DNA of 64,000 nucleotides. It comes from JAFLTL01 sp964389525 (lineage in GTDB: Bacteria > Bacteroidota > Bacteroidia > Bacteroidales > Muribaculaceae). Shown in pieces: positions 8,566 through 16,690 of this stretch. The stretch spans positions 62,001 to 126,000 of the forward strand of contig CAYMEX010000003.1 in NCBI GenBank assembly GCA_964389525.1. The letters are read 5' to 3'. The first letter of the stretch is position 1, and every line of letters begins with the position of its first letter. A program made the translations under genes and the position numbers. The notes under the pieces were generated by a model, which made no database searches, was not told the origin of the DNA, and saw only the letters and a program-made list of their open reading frames with translations.

Positions 8566-10806
8566 ATGCCACAGTCAATCAAAAAGACTATAACGCTGTC
8601 CGACGGTCGCACCATCACACTGGAGACCGGCAAGCTGGCCAAGCAGGCCGACGGCGCAGTCGAGCTACGCATGGGCGATACCATGCTGCTCGCCACCGTG
8701 GTATCGGCCAAAGAGGCCGGTGAGGGCGTTGATTTCATGCCCCTTACGGTGGAATATAAAGAGAAATACTCAGCGGCCGGACGATTCCCCGGCGGATTCC
8801 TCAAACGCGAGGGACGCGCTTCCGACTACGAGATCCTCACATCGCGTCTCATCGACCGCGTGCTTCGTCCCCTTTTCCCCGACAACTACCACGCCGACAC
8901 ATTCGTGCAGGTCACGATGTACTCGAGCGATGGAAAAGATATGCCCGATGCGCTTGCCGGACTTGCAGCATCCGCCGCAATCGCCGTCAGCGACATCCCC
9001 TTCAACGGTCCCATCTCAGAGGTGCGTGTCGCACGCATCGACGGACAGTTTGTCATCAACCCAACCTTCGAGCAGCTTGAGAAAGCCGACATGGAGCTCA
9101 TGGTAGGCGCAACCGCCGAAAACATCATGATGGTCGAGGGCGAGATGAACGAAGTCAGCGAGACCGACCTCCTCAACGCGCTCAAGGCCGCCCACGAGGC
9201 AATCAAAGACCACTGCCGCGTGCAGATGGAGCTGGCCGAGGCTGCAGGAGCACTCACCAAGCGCGAGTACTGCCACGAGGTCAACGACGAGGAGCTGCGC
9301 AAAGACGTGCACGACAAGTGCTACGACAAGGCATACGCAATCGCCAAAGCCGGATGCGCCGACAAGCACTGGCGTGCCGACAGCTTCGACGCAATCTGCC
9401 AGGAATACATCGACTCGATCCCCGAGGAAGAGCGCGAAGCAAAGACACCCCTTGTGAAGCGCTACTACCACGACGTCGAGAAAGAGGCTATGCGCCGCTG
9501 CATCCTCGACGAGGGCACACGTCTCGACGGCCGCAAGACCACCGAGATCCGTCCCATCTGGGCTGAGGTCGACTACATCCCCGGCCCCCACGGATCGGCC
9601 GTATTCACCCGCGGCGAGACACAGAGCCTCGCAACCGTGACACTCGGCACCAAGCTCGACGAGAAGCTCGTCGACGACGTGCTCAACGAGGGCCACGAGC
9701 GTTTCCTCCTCCACTACTACTTCCCCCCCAACTCGACAGGTGAGGCACGCGCACCCCGTGGCAACAGCCGCCGCGAGATCGGACACGGAAACCTCGCACA
9801 CCGCGCACTCAAGCGCATGCTCCCCGACAACTTCCCCTACTGCACACGCATCGTCAGCGATATCCTCGAGAGCAACGGATCATCGTCGATGGCAACCGTA
9901 TGCGCCGGCACACTCGCTCTCCTCGACGCAGGCGTGCCCATGAAGAAGCCCGTCAGCGGCATCGCAATGGGACTCATCTCCGACGGACGCGACGGCAAAT
10001 GGGCAGTGTTGAGCGACATACTCGGCGACGAAGACCACCTCGGCGACATGGACTTCAAAGTCACCGGCACAAAGGACGGCATCACAGCCACACAGATGGA
10101 CATCAAGTGCGACGGACTCTCCTACGAGATCCTCGAGCAGGCACTCAACCAGGCTCGCGACGGACGCATGCACATCCTCAACATCATCAACGAGACAATC
10201 CCCGCACCCCGCGAAGACTACCGTCCTCACGTTCCGCGCATCGTCAACATGCTCATACCCAAGGAGCTTATCGGTGCTGTTATCGGCCCGGGCGGAAAGA
10301 TCATCCAGGGCATCCAGGAAGAGAGCGGAGCAACCGTCTCGATCGACGAGATACCCGAGGGAGGCTACATCGAAGTCGCTGCCGCCAACAAGGCATCTAT
10401 CGACCGTGCGCTTGAGATGATCAACGCCATCGTCGCACTCCCCGAAGAAGGCAAGACCTACACCGGCAAAGTGCGCTCGATACTCGAGTTCGGCGCATTC
10501 GTCGAGTTCATGCCCAACCGCGACGGACTCCTCCACATCTCCGAGATCTCATGGGACCGTCTCCCCGACATGGAGGCTTCAGGCCTCAAGGAAGGCGACG
10601 AAGTGCAGGTCAAGCTCCTCGAGATCGACAAGAAGACCGGCAAATACCGCCTCTCGATGCGCGCCCTCCAGCCCAAGCCCGAGGGATGGGTAGAGCCCCA
10701 GCGCGCTCCCCGCGCACCTCGCAGAGAGGGCGACCGTGGCCCGCGTCGCGACGGACAGCGCCGTGACGGCGGCAACCGTGGTCCCCGCGGTCCCCACAAC
10801 GACTGA
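8566..10806 (+). CDS. pnp: Polyribonucleotide phosphorylase (PNPase)
   Basis: PNPase degrades RNA 3'-5' by phosphorolysis and works with endoribonucleases in mRNA turnover. The 746-residue protein shows two RNase PH folds separated by the helical domain, with RAPRGNSRREIGHG in the second and catalytic core. A KH domain with the loop IGPGGKI follows at about 570-580, then an S1 domain (GKVRSILEFGAFVEF, about 630-700). The last 45 residues are an Arg/Gly/Pro-rich tail (RAPRAPRREGDRGPRRDG), which makes it longer than the roughly 700-residue norm and may bind RNA or protein partners. It has its own promoter and terminator. Confidence 0.98.
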   Translation: MPQSIKKTITLSDGRTITLETGKLAKQADGAVELRMGDTMLLATVVSAKEAGEGVDFMPLTVEYKEKYSAAGRFPGGFLKREGRASDYEILTSRLIDRVLRPLFPDNYHADTFVQVTMYSSDGKDMPDALAGLAASAAIAVSDIPFNGPISEVRVARIDGQFVINPTFEQLEKADMELMVGATAENIMMVEGEMNEVSETDLLNALKAAHEAIKDHCRVQMELAEAAGALTKREYCHEVNDEELRKDVHDKCYDKAYAIAKAGCADKHWRADSFDAICQEYIDSIPEEEREAKTPLVKRYYHDVEKEAMRRCILDEGTRLDGRKTTEIRPIWAEVDYIPGPHGSAVFTRGETQSLATVTLGTKLDEKLVDDVLNEGHERFLLHYYFPPNSTGEARAPRGNSRREIGHGNLAHRALKRMLPDNFPYCTRIVSDILESNGSSSMATVCAGTLALLDAGVPMKKPVSGIAMGLISDGRDGKWAVLSDILGDEDHLGDMDFKVTGTKDGITATQMDIKCDGLSYEILEQALNQARDGRMHILNIINETIPAPREDYRPHVPRIVNMLIPKELIGAVIGPGGKIIQGIQEESGATVSIDEIPEGGYIEVAAANKASIDRALEMINAIVALPEEGKTYTGKVRSILEFGAFVEFMPNRDGLLHISEISWDRLPDMEASGLKEGDEVQVKLLEIDKKTGKYRLSMRALQPKPEGWVEPQRAPRAPRREGDRGPRRDGQRRDGGNRGPRGPHND

Positions 10807-10828
10807 TCACAATTACAACCACCTACAT

Positions 10829-10867
10829 AATACCCCGGCTGCCCTGCAACCGGGGTATTACTTTTTT
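10829..10867 (+). terminator. Rho-independent terminator of pnp
   Basis: Arms AATACCCCGG and CCGGGGTATT around an 11-base loop, then a run of T residues at 10862-10868, beginning 23 bp after the pnp stop. Confidence 0.92.
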
Positions 10868-10949
10868 TGAAGTTTTTTTTGCAAAACACAAGTTATTAGA
10901 AATAAAAAAAATTATCTTGCGAAAACATCTTATAAATCAGTAATAAGCC

Positions 10950-11639
10950 ATGAAAGCACTTGCATTTTTTACCGCAATACTCGTTTCCTGTATTGCATAC
11001 GCCTCCGAGCCGTTCAATGGACTTCTGATGGATTTCAAAGGCAAACCTATCAGAAAAGCCAAAGTGTATGTCAGAAATCCCAAATACTACACCAAAACCG
11101 ACAAGGAAGGCAAGTTCGGCCTGACAGACGTGCAGCCCGATGACACACTTCACATCGTCATAGGTAAAGTTGTCCATGCGATACCTGTCGATGGGGCAAA
11201 AGGCATGAGCATTAAGATCGAGGAGCAGAGATTCTTTAAAGAAGAAGACCTTGAGCTTGTGGATATGGGCATGGGATATGTCAGGAAGCGCGAATACCTC
11301 GCGCCACGCAGCGGAGTCACACACGAGCAGCTTGTCGCCACCGGCGAGACCGACCTGATTCGTGCCATGCGGGGACTAATGCCGGGGGTATTCTTTACTC
11401 AAAATGTCAATAAGAATACTGGACTCACTGAAATTAATATTAACATCCGCAACGCCACATCTTTCGTTGCAAGCACAGCACCTCTATGGGTTGTCGATGG
11501 TTCTGAATCAACTATACCGCCAACTCTCACTGTCATGGAAGTCGAGCGCGTCGAGATACTGAAAGACGGCGCAGGCTACGGCACCCGCGGTGCCAACGGC
11601 GTGATCATTGTCACCCTGAGAAACGGCATCCGGAAATAA
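10950..11639 (+). CDS. Stand-alone carboxypeptidase-D-like plus TonB plug domain protein
   Basis: This 229-residue exported protein has a signal peptide ending near YASEP. A carboxypeptidase-D-regulatory-like beta-sandwich follows (about 23-85; GKPIRKAKVYV, TDKEGKFGL). The rest is a TonB-receptor plug domain (about 115-225; LIRAMRGLMPGVFF, APLWVVDG, EVERVEILKDGAGYGTRGAN, GVIIVTL). These are the N-terminal modules of SusC-like receptors, but the roughly 700-residue barrel is missing and no barrel frame follows. Either it is a truncated SusC relic or a genuine soluble plug protein. The intact frame, signal peptide and C-terminal stop after the plug favour a maintained gene. Its function is unknown. 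Confidence 0.75.
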   Translation: MKALAFFTAILVSCIAYASEPFNGLLMDFKGKPIRKAKVYVRNPKYYTKTDKEGKFGLTDVQPDDTLHIVIGKVVHAIPVDGAKGMSIKIEEQRFFKEEDLELVDMGMGYVRKREYLAPRSGVTHEQLVATGETDLIRAMRGLMPGVFFTQNVNKNTGLTEININIRNATSFVASTAPLWVVDGSESTIPPTLTVMEVERVEILKDGAGYGTRGANGVIIVTLRNGIRK

Positions 11640-11645
11640 ATAAAA

Positions 11646-11669
11646 GCCTTTACACTGAAAGTGTAGGCA
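11646..11669 (+). terminator. Hairpin after the plug-domain gene
   Basis: GCCT-TT-ACACT pairs with AGTGT-A-GGC around GAA, directly after the stop codon. The T-tract is absent, so this is a weak terminator candidate; a REP element follows at once. Confidence 0.4.
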
Positions 11670-11676
11670 CTGAAAG

Positions 11677-11700
11677 TAGGGACGCACGGCTCGTGCGTCC
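11677..11700 (+). repeat. GTAG-type REP element, family A
   Basis: GTAG followed by a palindrome with arms GGACGCACG and CGTGCGTCC around GCT. Near-identical copies occur at 31635, 31864, 32241 and 37856, with a variant at 22654 and a degenerate one at 48546. The GTAG always lies on the + strand. Confidence 0.85.
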
Positions 11701-11733
11701 TCTTTAATTTTATGCCATTACAGTCAAAATTGT

Positions 11734-11741
11734 TATTTTTG
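11734..11741 (+). promoter_or_regulatory. -7 box upstream of lysS
   Basis: TATTTTTG matches TAnnTTTG, 32 bp before the lysS start. No clear -33 TTTG is found at the right distance. Confidence 0.45.
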
Positions 11742-11773
11742 CAGAAAATAGGCTTTTTACACTTCTAAGCGAA

Positions 11774-13342
11774 ATGAATCCCAACGAACTTTCCGAGCAG
11801 GAGCGCGTGCGTCGCGCCTCACTCGACCAGCTCCGCCAGCGCGGCATCGAGCCTTATCCCGCACCCCTTTACCCTGTTGATGCCCGTAGCGCTGAAATAA
11901 AAGAAAACTTCAACGACGACGCTCCACTGCGTCAGGTCACAATCGCCGGACGCGTCATGGGACGCCGCATCATGGGCAAAGCCTCATTCATGCAGCTTCA
12001 GGACTCGGAAGGACGCATACAAGTCTACGTCAACCGCGACGAACTCTGCCCCGGCGAAGACAAAGACCTCTACAACGTTGTATTCAAGAAACTTCTCGAC
12101 ATAGGCGACTACGTAGGCGTCACCGGCTACGTTTTCCGCACACAGACAGGCGAGATCTCAGTGCACGCCCAGACGCTCACGATGCTCTCCAAGTCGCTCC
12201 GTCCGCTTCCAGTGGTCAAGATCAAAGACGGCGTGGCCTACGACAGCTTCGACGATCCCGAGCTGCGCTACCGCCGCCGCTATGTCGACCTCGTCGTCAA
12301 CCCGCAGGTCAAAGAGATATTCATCAAGCGCACAAAAGTGTTCAACTCCATGCGCGAGTATTTCAACAACGCGGGCTACATGGAGGTCGAGACACCCATA
12401 CTCCAGTCGATACCCGGCGGAGCCTCGGCGCGCCCCTTCATCACACACCACAACGCGCTCGACATACCCCTCTATCTCCGCATCGCCGACGAGCTCTATC
12501 TCAAACGTCTCATTGTCGGAGGCTTCGAGGGTGTCTACGAGTTCTCAAAGAACTTCCGCAACGAGGGCATGGACCGCACCCACAACCCCGAGTTCACTTG
12601 CATGGAGATCTACGTAGCCTACAAAGACTACAACTGGATGATGGAGTTCACAGAGAAGATGCTTGAAAAAATCTGTCTCGACGTCAACGGCACCACCGAA
12701 GTCAAGGTAGGCGACAACACCATATCGTTCATGGCACCATTCCGCCGCGTCACCATGACCGAGGCCATACTCGAGCACACCGGCTACGACATCACCGGCA
12801 AGAGCGAAGACGAGCTCCGCGAGGCAGCCAAGGCAATGGGCATCGAGATCGATCCCTCGATGGGCAAAGGCAAGATCATCGACGAGATGTTCGGCGAGAA
12901 GTGCGAGGGCACCTACATTCAGCCCACCTTCATCACCGACTATCCCATCGAGATGTCGCCGCTCACAAAGCGCCACCGCAACAACCCCGAGCTCACCGAG
13001 CGCTTCGAGCTCATGGTCAACGGCAAAGAGCTCTGCAACGCATACTCAGAGCTCAACGACCCCATCGACCAGTACGAGAGGTTTGTCGAGCAGATGCGCC
13101 TCAGCGAGAAAGGCGACGACGAAGCCATGATCATCGACCACGACTTCATCCGCGCCCTCGAGTACGGCATGCCCCCCACATCGGGCATGGGTATCGGCAT
13201 GGACCGCCTCGTCATGCTCATGACCGGCCAGACCACAATCCAGGAAGTCCTCCTTTTCCCGCAAATGAGGCCCGAGAAGAAAGCCTCGGCCAAAGATGAG
13301 GCCGACACACAGGACAACACCGACGAGGCCGCCAATGAGTAA
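11774..13342 (+). CDS. lysS: Lysyl-tRNA synthetase, class II
   Basis: It charges tRNA-Lys with lysine using ATP in the cytosol. The 522-residue protein has an N-terminal OB-fold anticodon-binding domain (about 55-150; VTIAGRVMGRRIMGKASFMQL). The class II catalytic core follows, with motif 2 around FRNEGMDRTHNPEF and motif 3 GMGIGMDRLVML. A short acidic/Ala tail (DEADTQDNTDEAANE) ends the protein. It overlaps gpsA by 8 bp, so the two are translated from one mRNA. Confidence 0.98.
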   Translation: MNPNELSEQERVRRASLDQLRQRGIEPYPAPLYPVDARSAEIKENFNDDAPLRQVTIAGRVMGRRIMGKASFMQLQDSEGRIQVYVNRDELCPGEDKDLYNVVFKKLLDIGDYVGVTGYVFRTQTGEISVHAQTLTMLSKSLRPLPVVKIKDGVAYDSFDDPELRYRRRYVDLVVNPQVKEIFIKRTKVFNSMREYFNNAGYMEVETPILQSIPGGASARPFITHHNALDIPLYLRIADELYLKRLIVGGFEGVYEFSKNFRNEGMDRTHNPEFTCMEIYVAYKDYNWMMEFTEKMLEKICLDVNGTTEVKVGDNTISFMAPFRRVTMTEAILEHTGYDITGKSEDELREAAKAMGIEIDPSMGKGKIIDEMFGEKCEGTYIQPTFITDYPIEMSPLTKRHRNNPELTERFELMVNGKELCNAYSELNDPIDQYERFVEQMRLSEKGDDEAMIIDHDFIRALEYGMPPTSGMGIGMDRLVMLMTGQTTIQEVLLFPQMRPEKKASAKDEADTQDNTDEAANE

Positions 13343-14336
13343 ATTTCAAGGAAAAATAGCTATAATGGGCGGTGGCAGCTGGGCTACCGCCCTTGCTCAT
13401 TTATTTCTCCACAATTGTGAGCAGATTTTGTGGTACATGCGGCGCGACGACCGCATCGACGAGTTCCGCGCCACACGCCACAACCCCGCCTACCTCTCCG
13501 ACATAGAGTTCCCCGTAGAGCGCATCACATTCTCCTCCGACATAAACTACGTGTGCCGCGAGGCCGACGCGATAGTGCTCGTCATGCCAAGCCCCTATTT
13601 CAAGGCACACACGGCCAAACTCACGGCCGATATTTCCGACAAGATCATCGTCACCGCCGTCAAAGGCATCGTGCCCGGCGACAACGAGCTCGTCACCGAC
13701 TACATGCACCGCTGCTTCGGAGTAAGCCACGACCGCATGCTTGTCGTCTCAGGACCCACACACGCCGAGGAGATCGCCCTCAACCGACCCAGCTACCTCA
13801 CCGTCGGATGCCGCGACACGGTTCTCGCCGGACAGTTTGCCGGAAGCCTCTCATCGCAGAGTCTCCACACCATTCTCTCCAACGACGTCGAGGGCATCGA
13901 GTATGCCGGAGTACTAAAAAACGTCTACGCCATAGCCGCAGGCATAGTCCACGGCATGAAAATGGGCGACAACTTCCTCGCCATGCTCGTGAGCAATGCC
14001 GTCAGAGAGATGCAGCGGTTTATCGACACCCTCTACCCCGACATAAAGCGCAACATATGCGACTCGGTCTATCTCGGCGACCTGCTTGTCACCTCCTACT
14101 CACGCTTCTCACGCAACCACAACTTCGGTTCGATGATCGGCAAAGGATATTCAGTGACAGCCGCACGCATGGAGATGGAGCAGACAGCCGAAGGCTACTA
14201 CGGCACAAACTGCATACACGAGATCAACAACCTGTGGCACGTCGAGATGCCCATACTCGACTGCGTTTACGACATACTCTACCGCCGCAAATCGCCCGAC
14301 CGCGCCCTGCGCGCCCTCGCCTCCTCCCTCCGCTGA
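13335..14336 (+). CDS. gpsA: Glycerol-3-phosphate dehydrogenase [NAD(P)+]
   Basis: GpsA reduces dihydroxyacetone phosphate to sn-glycerol 3-phosphate, the backbone for phospholipids. The start at 13335 (MSKFQGKIAIMGGGSWATAL) lies inside the end of lysS and places the Rossmann motif GGGSWATA at the N terminus. Upstream starts would add unrelated residues. The catalytic Lys lies in GVLKNVYAIAAG, and the C-terminal domain contains GMKMGDNFLA. The 333-residue length is normal. The lysS-gpsA order with an 8-bp overlap indicates an operon. Confidence 0.96.
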   Translation: MSKFQGKIAIMGGGSWATALAHLFLHNCEQILWYMRRDDRIDEFRATRHNPAYLSDIEFPVERITFSSDINYVCREADAIVLVMPSPYFKAHTAKLTADISDKIIVTAVKGIVPGDNELVTDYMHRCFGVSHDRMLVVSGPTHAEEIALNRPSYLTVGCRDTVLAGQFAGSLSSQSLHTILSNDVEGIEYAGVLKNVYAIAAGIVHGMKMGDNFLAMLVSNAVREMQRFIDTLYPDIKRNICDSVYLGDLLVTSYSRFSRNHNFGSMIGKGYSVTAARMEMEQTAEGYYGTNCIHEINNLWHVEMPILDCVYDILYRRKSPDRALRALASSLR

Positions 14337-14413
14337 TCCCCCCTTTCCTGCGTTATAATCTTATATTTGTCATTTTTTTATATCTTTGCTACAAAAGAAA
14401 GTCATTTAATTCC

Positions 14414-14986
14414 GTGCTGAGACCAACTTTATACATTATAGCAGGATGCAATGGAGCGGGAAAAACAACCGCTTCATATACTATTCTGCCGGAAATGTTG
14501 GAGTGTAAGCAATTTATCAATGCCGATGAAATTGCAAAAGGTCTTTCTCCTTTCAATCCAGAATCTGTTGCAATAGAAGCAGGAAGGCTGATGTTACAAC
14601 GTATCGAATTCATGCTTACACAGAATTCTACTTTTGCAATAGAAACCACCTTATCAACTCGTAGCTATATGAATCTTGTAAAAAAGGCTCATGAGAGAGG
14701 CTATCAGGTTGTTCTTTTGTTTTTTTGGCTTTCATCCCCTGAAATGGCACTTGAACGTGTTGCTAAACGTGTAAAAGAGGGAGGACATAACATTCCGACA
14801 GAAACTATATTCCGCAGATATTGGTTAGGACTTCAAAACTTTTTCAATATCTTTATCCGAATTGTCGACAAATGGATGTTGGTGGATAATATTGATAACC
14901 CTATCCTAATTGCGAACGACAGAGACATAATAGATCGAACGAAATTCAACAAGATACAAAAGTCATGTCAGAACTGGAAGATGTAA
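14414..14986 (+). CDS. Zeta-toxin-like P-loop ATPase/kinase
   Basis: This 190-residue P-loop protein belongs to the zeta-toxin/COG4185 type. The Walker A motif GCNGAGKTT is at residues 11-19. NADEIAKGLSPF, the conserved segment FAIETTLSTRSY and EGGHNIPTETIFRRY follow. Classical zeta toxins phosphorylate UDP-N-acetylglucosamine and block the cell wall; the substrate of this subgroup is uncertain. I choose the GTG at 14414 because it puts the P-loop at the N terminus. The open frame extends far upstream only as a shadow through gpsA. Base composition is visibly more AT-rich than gpsA, suggesting acquisition. It overlaps the next small gene by 22 bp. Confidence 0.75.
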   Translation: MLRPTLYIIAGCNGAGKTTASYTILPEMLECKQFINADEIAKGLSPFNPESVAIEAGRLMLQRIEFMLTQNSTFAIETTLSTRSYMNLVKKAHERGYQVVLLFFWLSSPEMALERVAKRVKEGGHNIPTETIFRRYWLGLQNFFNIFIRIVDKWMLVDNIDNPILIANDRDIIDRTKFNKIQKSCQNWKM

Positions 14987-15162
14987 CCTTATATGATAAA
15001 GTAAGGCTGGGGTTAAAATTATCCTACGAGAAACTGCTGCGAAAAAAGGCGGCACTCGGTCAGGATATGGTTTTTGCCGATGAGAACGGAATGCCTCGTG
15101 TTGTTCCGGCAAAAGTAGCTTTGGCGGAATACCTGCGCAAGACATCTGAAAACCCTAAATAA
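14965..15162 (+). CDS. Small protein paired with the zeta-like toxin, putative antitoxin
   Basis: This 65-residue, highly charged protein starts inside the end of the zeta-like gene (22-bp overlap, different frame). That arrangement is typical of translationally coupled toxin-antitoxin pairs. The sequence is helical in appearance (LYDKVRLGLKLSYEKLL, KVALAEYLRK) with no recognised DNA-binding fold. I infer a neutralising partner purely from size, overlap and context. A 16-bp perfect palindrome follows the stop. Confidence 0.6.
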   Translation: MSELEDVTLYDKVRLGLKLSYEKLLRKKAALGQDMVFADENGMPRVVPAKVALAEYLRKTSENPK

Positions 15163-15168
15163 GATCAT

Positions 15169-15184
15169 ATCACACATGTGTGAT
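15169..15184 (+). terminator. Palindrome after the toxin pair
   Basis: ATCACACATGTGTGAT is a perfect 16-bp palindrome beginning seven bases after the stop codon. It is followed by TTAATTCTC. It may be a terminator or a protein-binding site. Confidence 0.4.
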
Positions 15185-15223
15185 TTAATTCTCCCGGCTT
15201 ACTATCTATAAAGTTCGCGGGAA

Positions 15224-15682
15224 GCATACCTGAGGTGGCACATTTAACCATCCCCGTCTCCACTCGATAATGACTGCGGGGAGCATACCGGAGGTGGCAC
15301 ATATAACCAGCACCACGCATACCGGAGGTATGCTTATCTATTTAACCGGGCCCGCTTGCGAGCCCGGATAGATCAGCTACCCCCCTATCAGCCCCGGAGG
15401 GGCTGAACATCAGTCCCAGTCATCCTGTATGCACATCTAACCGGCACCACTCAATAATACCGACACAACGCATACCGGAGGTATGCACACTTAACCGTCC
15501 CCTTCACCACTCGATAATGACTGCGGGGCGCATACCGGAAGTATGCACATCTATTTAACCGTCCCCGTCTCCACTCGATAATGACTGCGGGGAGCATACC
15601 GGAGGTGGCACATATAACCAGCACCACGCATACCGGAGGTATGCTTATCTATTTAACCGGGCCCGCTTGCGAGCCCGGATAG
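15224..15682 (+). repeat. Palindrome array next to the Y1 transposase
   Basis: No gene is visible in this stretch. It consists of repeated short palindromes. GCATACC-GGA-GGTATGC is perfect at 15317-15333, 15470-15486 and 15628-15644, and degenerate at 15224, 15283, 15530 and 15594. AGCCCC-GGA-GGGGCT is at about 15392, and a CCGGGC..GCCCGG palindrome occurs twice. A direct repeat of about 130 bp links 15242-15371 with 15553-15682 (one mismatch). After the first copy, bases 15372-15426 match the sequence right of the assembly gap, including the last codons of the transposase, so this copy is a deletion derivative of the element. Confidence 0.85.
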
Positions 15683-15782
15683 NNNNNNNNNNNNNNNNNN
15701 NNNNNNNNNNNNNNNNNNNNNNNNNNNNNNNNNNNNNNNNNNNNNNNNNNNNNNNNNNNNNNNNNNNNNNNNNNNNNNNNNN
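15683..15782. other. Assembly gap (100 N)
   Basis: Exactly 100 N. The bases on its two sides (..GCCCGGATAG and ATCAGCTACC..) are contiguous in the first repeat copy at 15371/15372. The gap may therefore be a scaffolding artefact of zero true length, or hide extra repeat units. Confidence 0.95.
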
Positions 15783-15820
15783 ATCAGCTACCCCCCTATC
15801 AGCCCCGGAGGGGCTGAACA

Positions 15821-16264
15821 TCAGTCCCAGTCATCCTTATACCAACGTAGCCCATAAGAATGCGCCATACGCTCCATCTCATCCAAAAGACATATTCCCG
15901 TATGGTGATTCTCCTGATTGATTATATAGTGTCGGCAAGCCTCTAATCCGTCAGCACCGACAGACACTGCGTAATATCCCTCACCCCAGCAATCAAATCC
16001 CGGAAAAGCCGGATTATTCTTTAACCATCGGCTGCTCGACTGCTTTATATCCCTCACCAACTCGGCAATTGCGACAGTCGGATGCAGATCCACAAGCATG
16101 TGTACATGATCCGGCATACCATTTATTCTTATGAGTCGGCATTTTTTATTTTGCACAATGCCCATGATATAAGCATATAGCTCCCTTTTATTATTGACAT
16201 TGATCGTATTTTCACGACGTTTGGTCGCGAAAACGATGTGATGGAGTAAAAACGTCTTGCTCAT
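15821..16264 (-). CDS. Y1 (HUH) transposase, IS200-like/RAYT
   Basis: This 147-residue single-strand transposase has the HUH motif PDHVHML (His53, His55) and the nucleophile in HYIINQ (Tyr113, with Gln117 in the YxxxQ arrangement), so it looks catalytically competent. Enzymes of this family cut and join one DNA strand by recognising hairpins, not sequence-paired ends. N-terminal LLHHIVFATKRR is the usual beta-strand start of the fold. The gene is flanked by mirrored palindromes and lies in a window full of hairpin repeats, which favours a REP-mobilising (domesticated) role over a simple insertion sequence. The last codons are duplicated at about 15410. Confidence 0.88.
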   Translation of the reverse strand: MSKTFLLHHIVFATKRRENTINVNNKRELYAYIMGIVQNKKCRLIRINGMPDHVHMLVDLHPTVAIAELVRDIKQSSSRWLKNNPAFPGFDCWGEGYYAVSVGADGLEACRHYIINQENHHTGICLLDEMERMAHSYGLRWYKDDWD

Positions 16265-16364
16265 TTTAAGGTATATTCAGCCCTTTCGGGGCTGGAGTTT
16301 TTGATGGATCCGTAATCCGGGCTCGCAGGCGGGCCCGGTTAAATAGATTTTAAGGCCTCCGGCC

Positions 16365-16682
16365 TTACTCAACTGTGATACCCACCATCACGACGGTTTC
16401 ACCGGTCTCATTCCACACCGAGTGAGGCACATTCCCTTCCACCCTGAATGATTCGTTTTCACACACCTTCACGACCCTCTCGCCGAGCCTGATTGTCGCC
16501 TCCCCCTTCACCACAATGAAAAGATGGTCATGGGCGTGTGTATGCTGCACGGTCGGACCGCCGCCACCAGGCTCGATATATGCCACGGCGCCATCCTTGA
16601 TACACCCATCCTCCCGGCCGAAAAGTCGCTTTGCAACGAACCCCACGTGAGCCGCCGGAGTGACAAAACTGTCCTTATTCAT
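16365..16682 (-). CDS. Cupin-domain protein
   Basis: This 105-residue single-domain beta-barrel has cupin motif 1, HTHAHDHLFIVVKGEATI (His and Glu-like metal ligands), and motif 2, ENESFRVEGNVPHSVWNETG. Its ligand is unknown. The start at 16682 is chosen because a GGAG Shine-Dalgarno-like sequence precedes it and it lies 8 bp after the cdaA stop. Longer frames run into cdaA. The TAA stop lies inside an AAGGCC-GGA-GGCCTT palindrome (16352-16366), which may act as the operon terminator. It is the last gene of the long minus-strand run. Confidence 0.8.
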   Translation of the reverse strand: MNKDSFVTPAAHVGFVAKRLFGREDGCIKDGAVAYIEPGGGGPTVQHTHAHDHLFIVVKGEATIRLGERVVKVCENESFRVEGNVPHSVWNETGETVVMVGITVE

Positions 16683-16690
16683 AGCTCCGC

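Larger units (their letters stand above)
15647..16348 (-). mobile_element. REP-associated (RAYT-like) transposase element with terminal inverted repeats
   Basis: A perfect 20-nt inverted repeat bounds the element: ATCTATTTAACCGGGCCCGC at 15647-15666 and its complement at 16329-16348. Inside each end lies a second palindrome, AGCCCCggaGGGGCT on the left and CAGCCC..GGGCTG near 16279 on the right, also mirrored. Between them is one intact Y1 transposase gene. The left side contains a 100-N gap, so the true length is unknown. Classical IS200/IS605 elements lack such inverted ends. A HUH transposase flanked by inverted palindromes is the layout of RAYT loci. Confidence 0.7.

Noticed and set aside
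13430..14413. A 328-codon N-terminal extension of the zeta-like gene
   Set aside because: The extension is an Arg/His/Pro-rich shadow of gpsA in another frame. The GTG at 14414 puts the P-loop at the normal distance from the N terminus.
15224..15682. Possible CRISPR array
   Set aside because: The repeats are palindromic and of variable spacing, spacers are themselves repeated, and no cas gene is near. This is a REP-type array.
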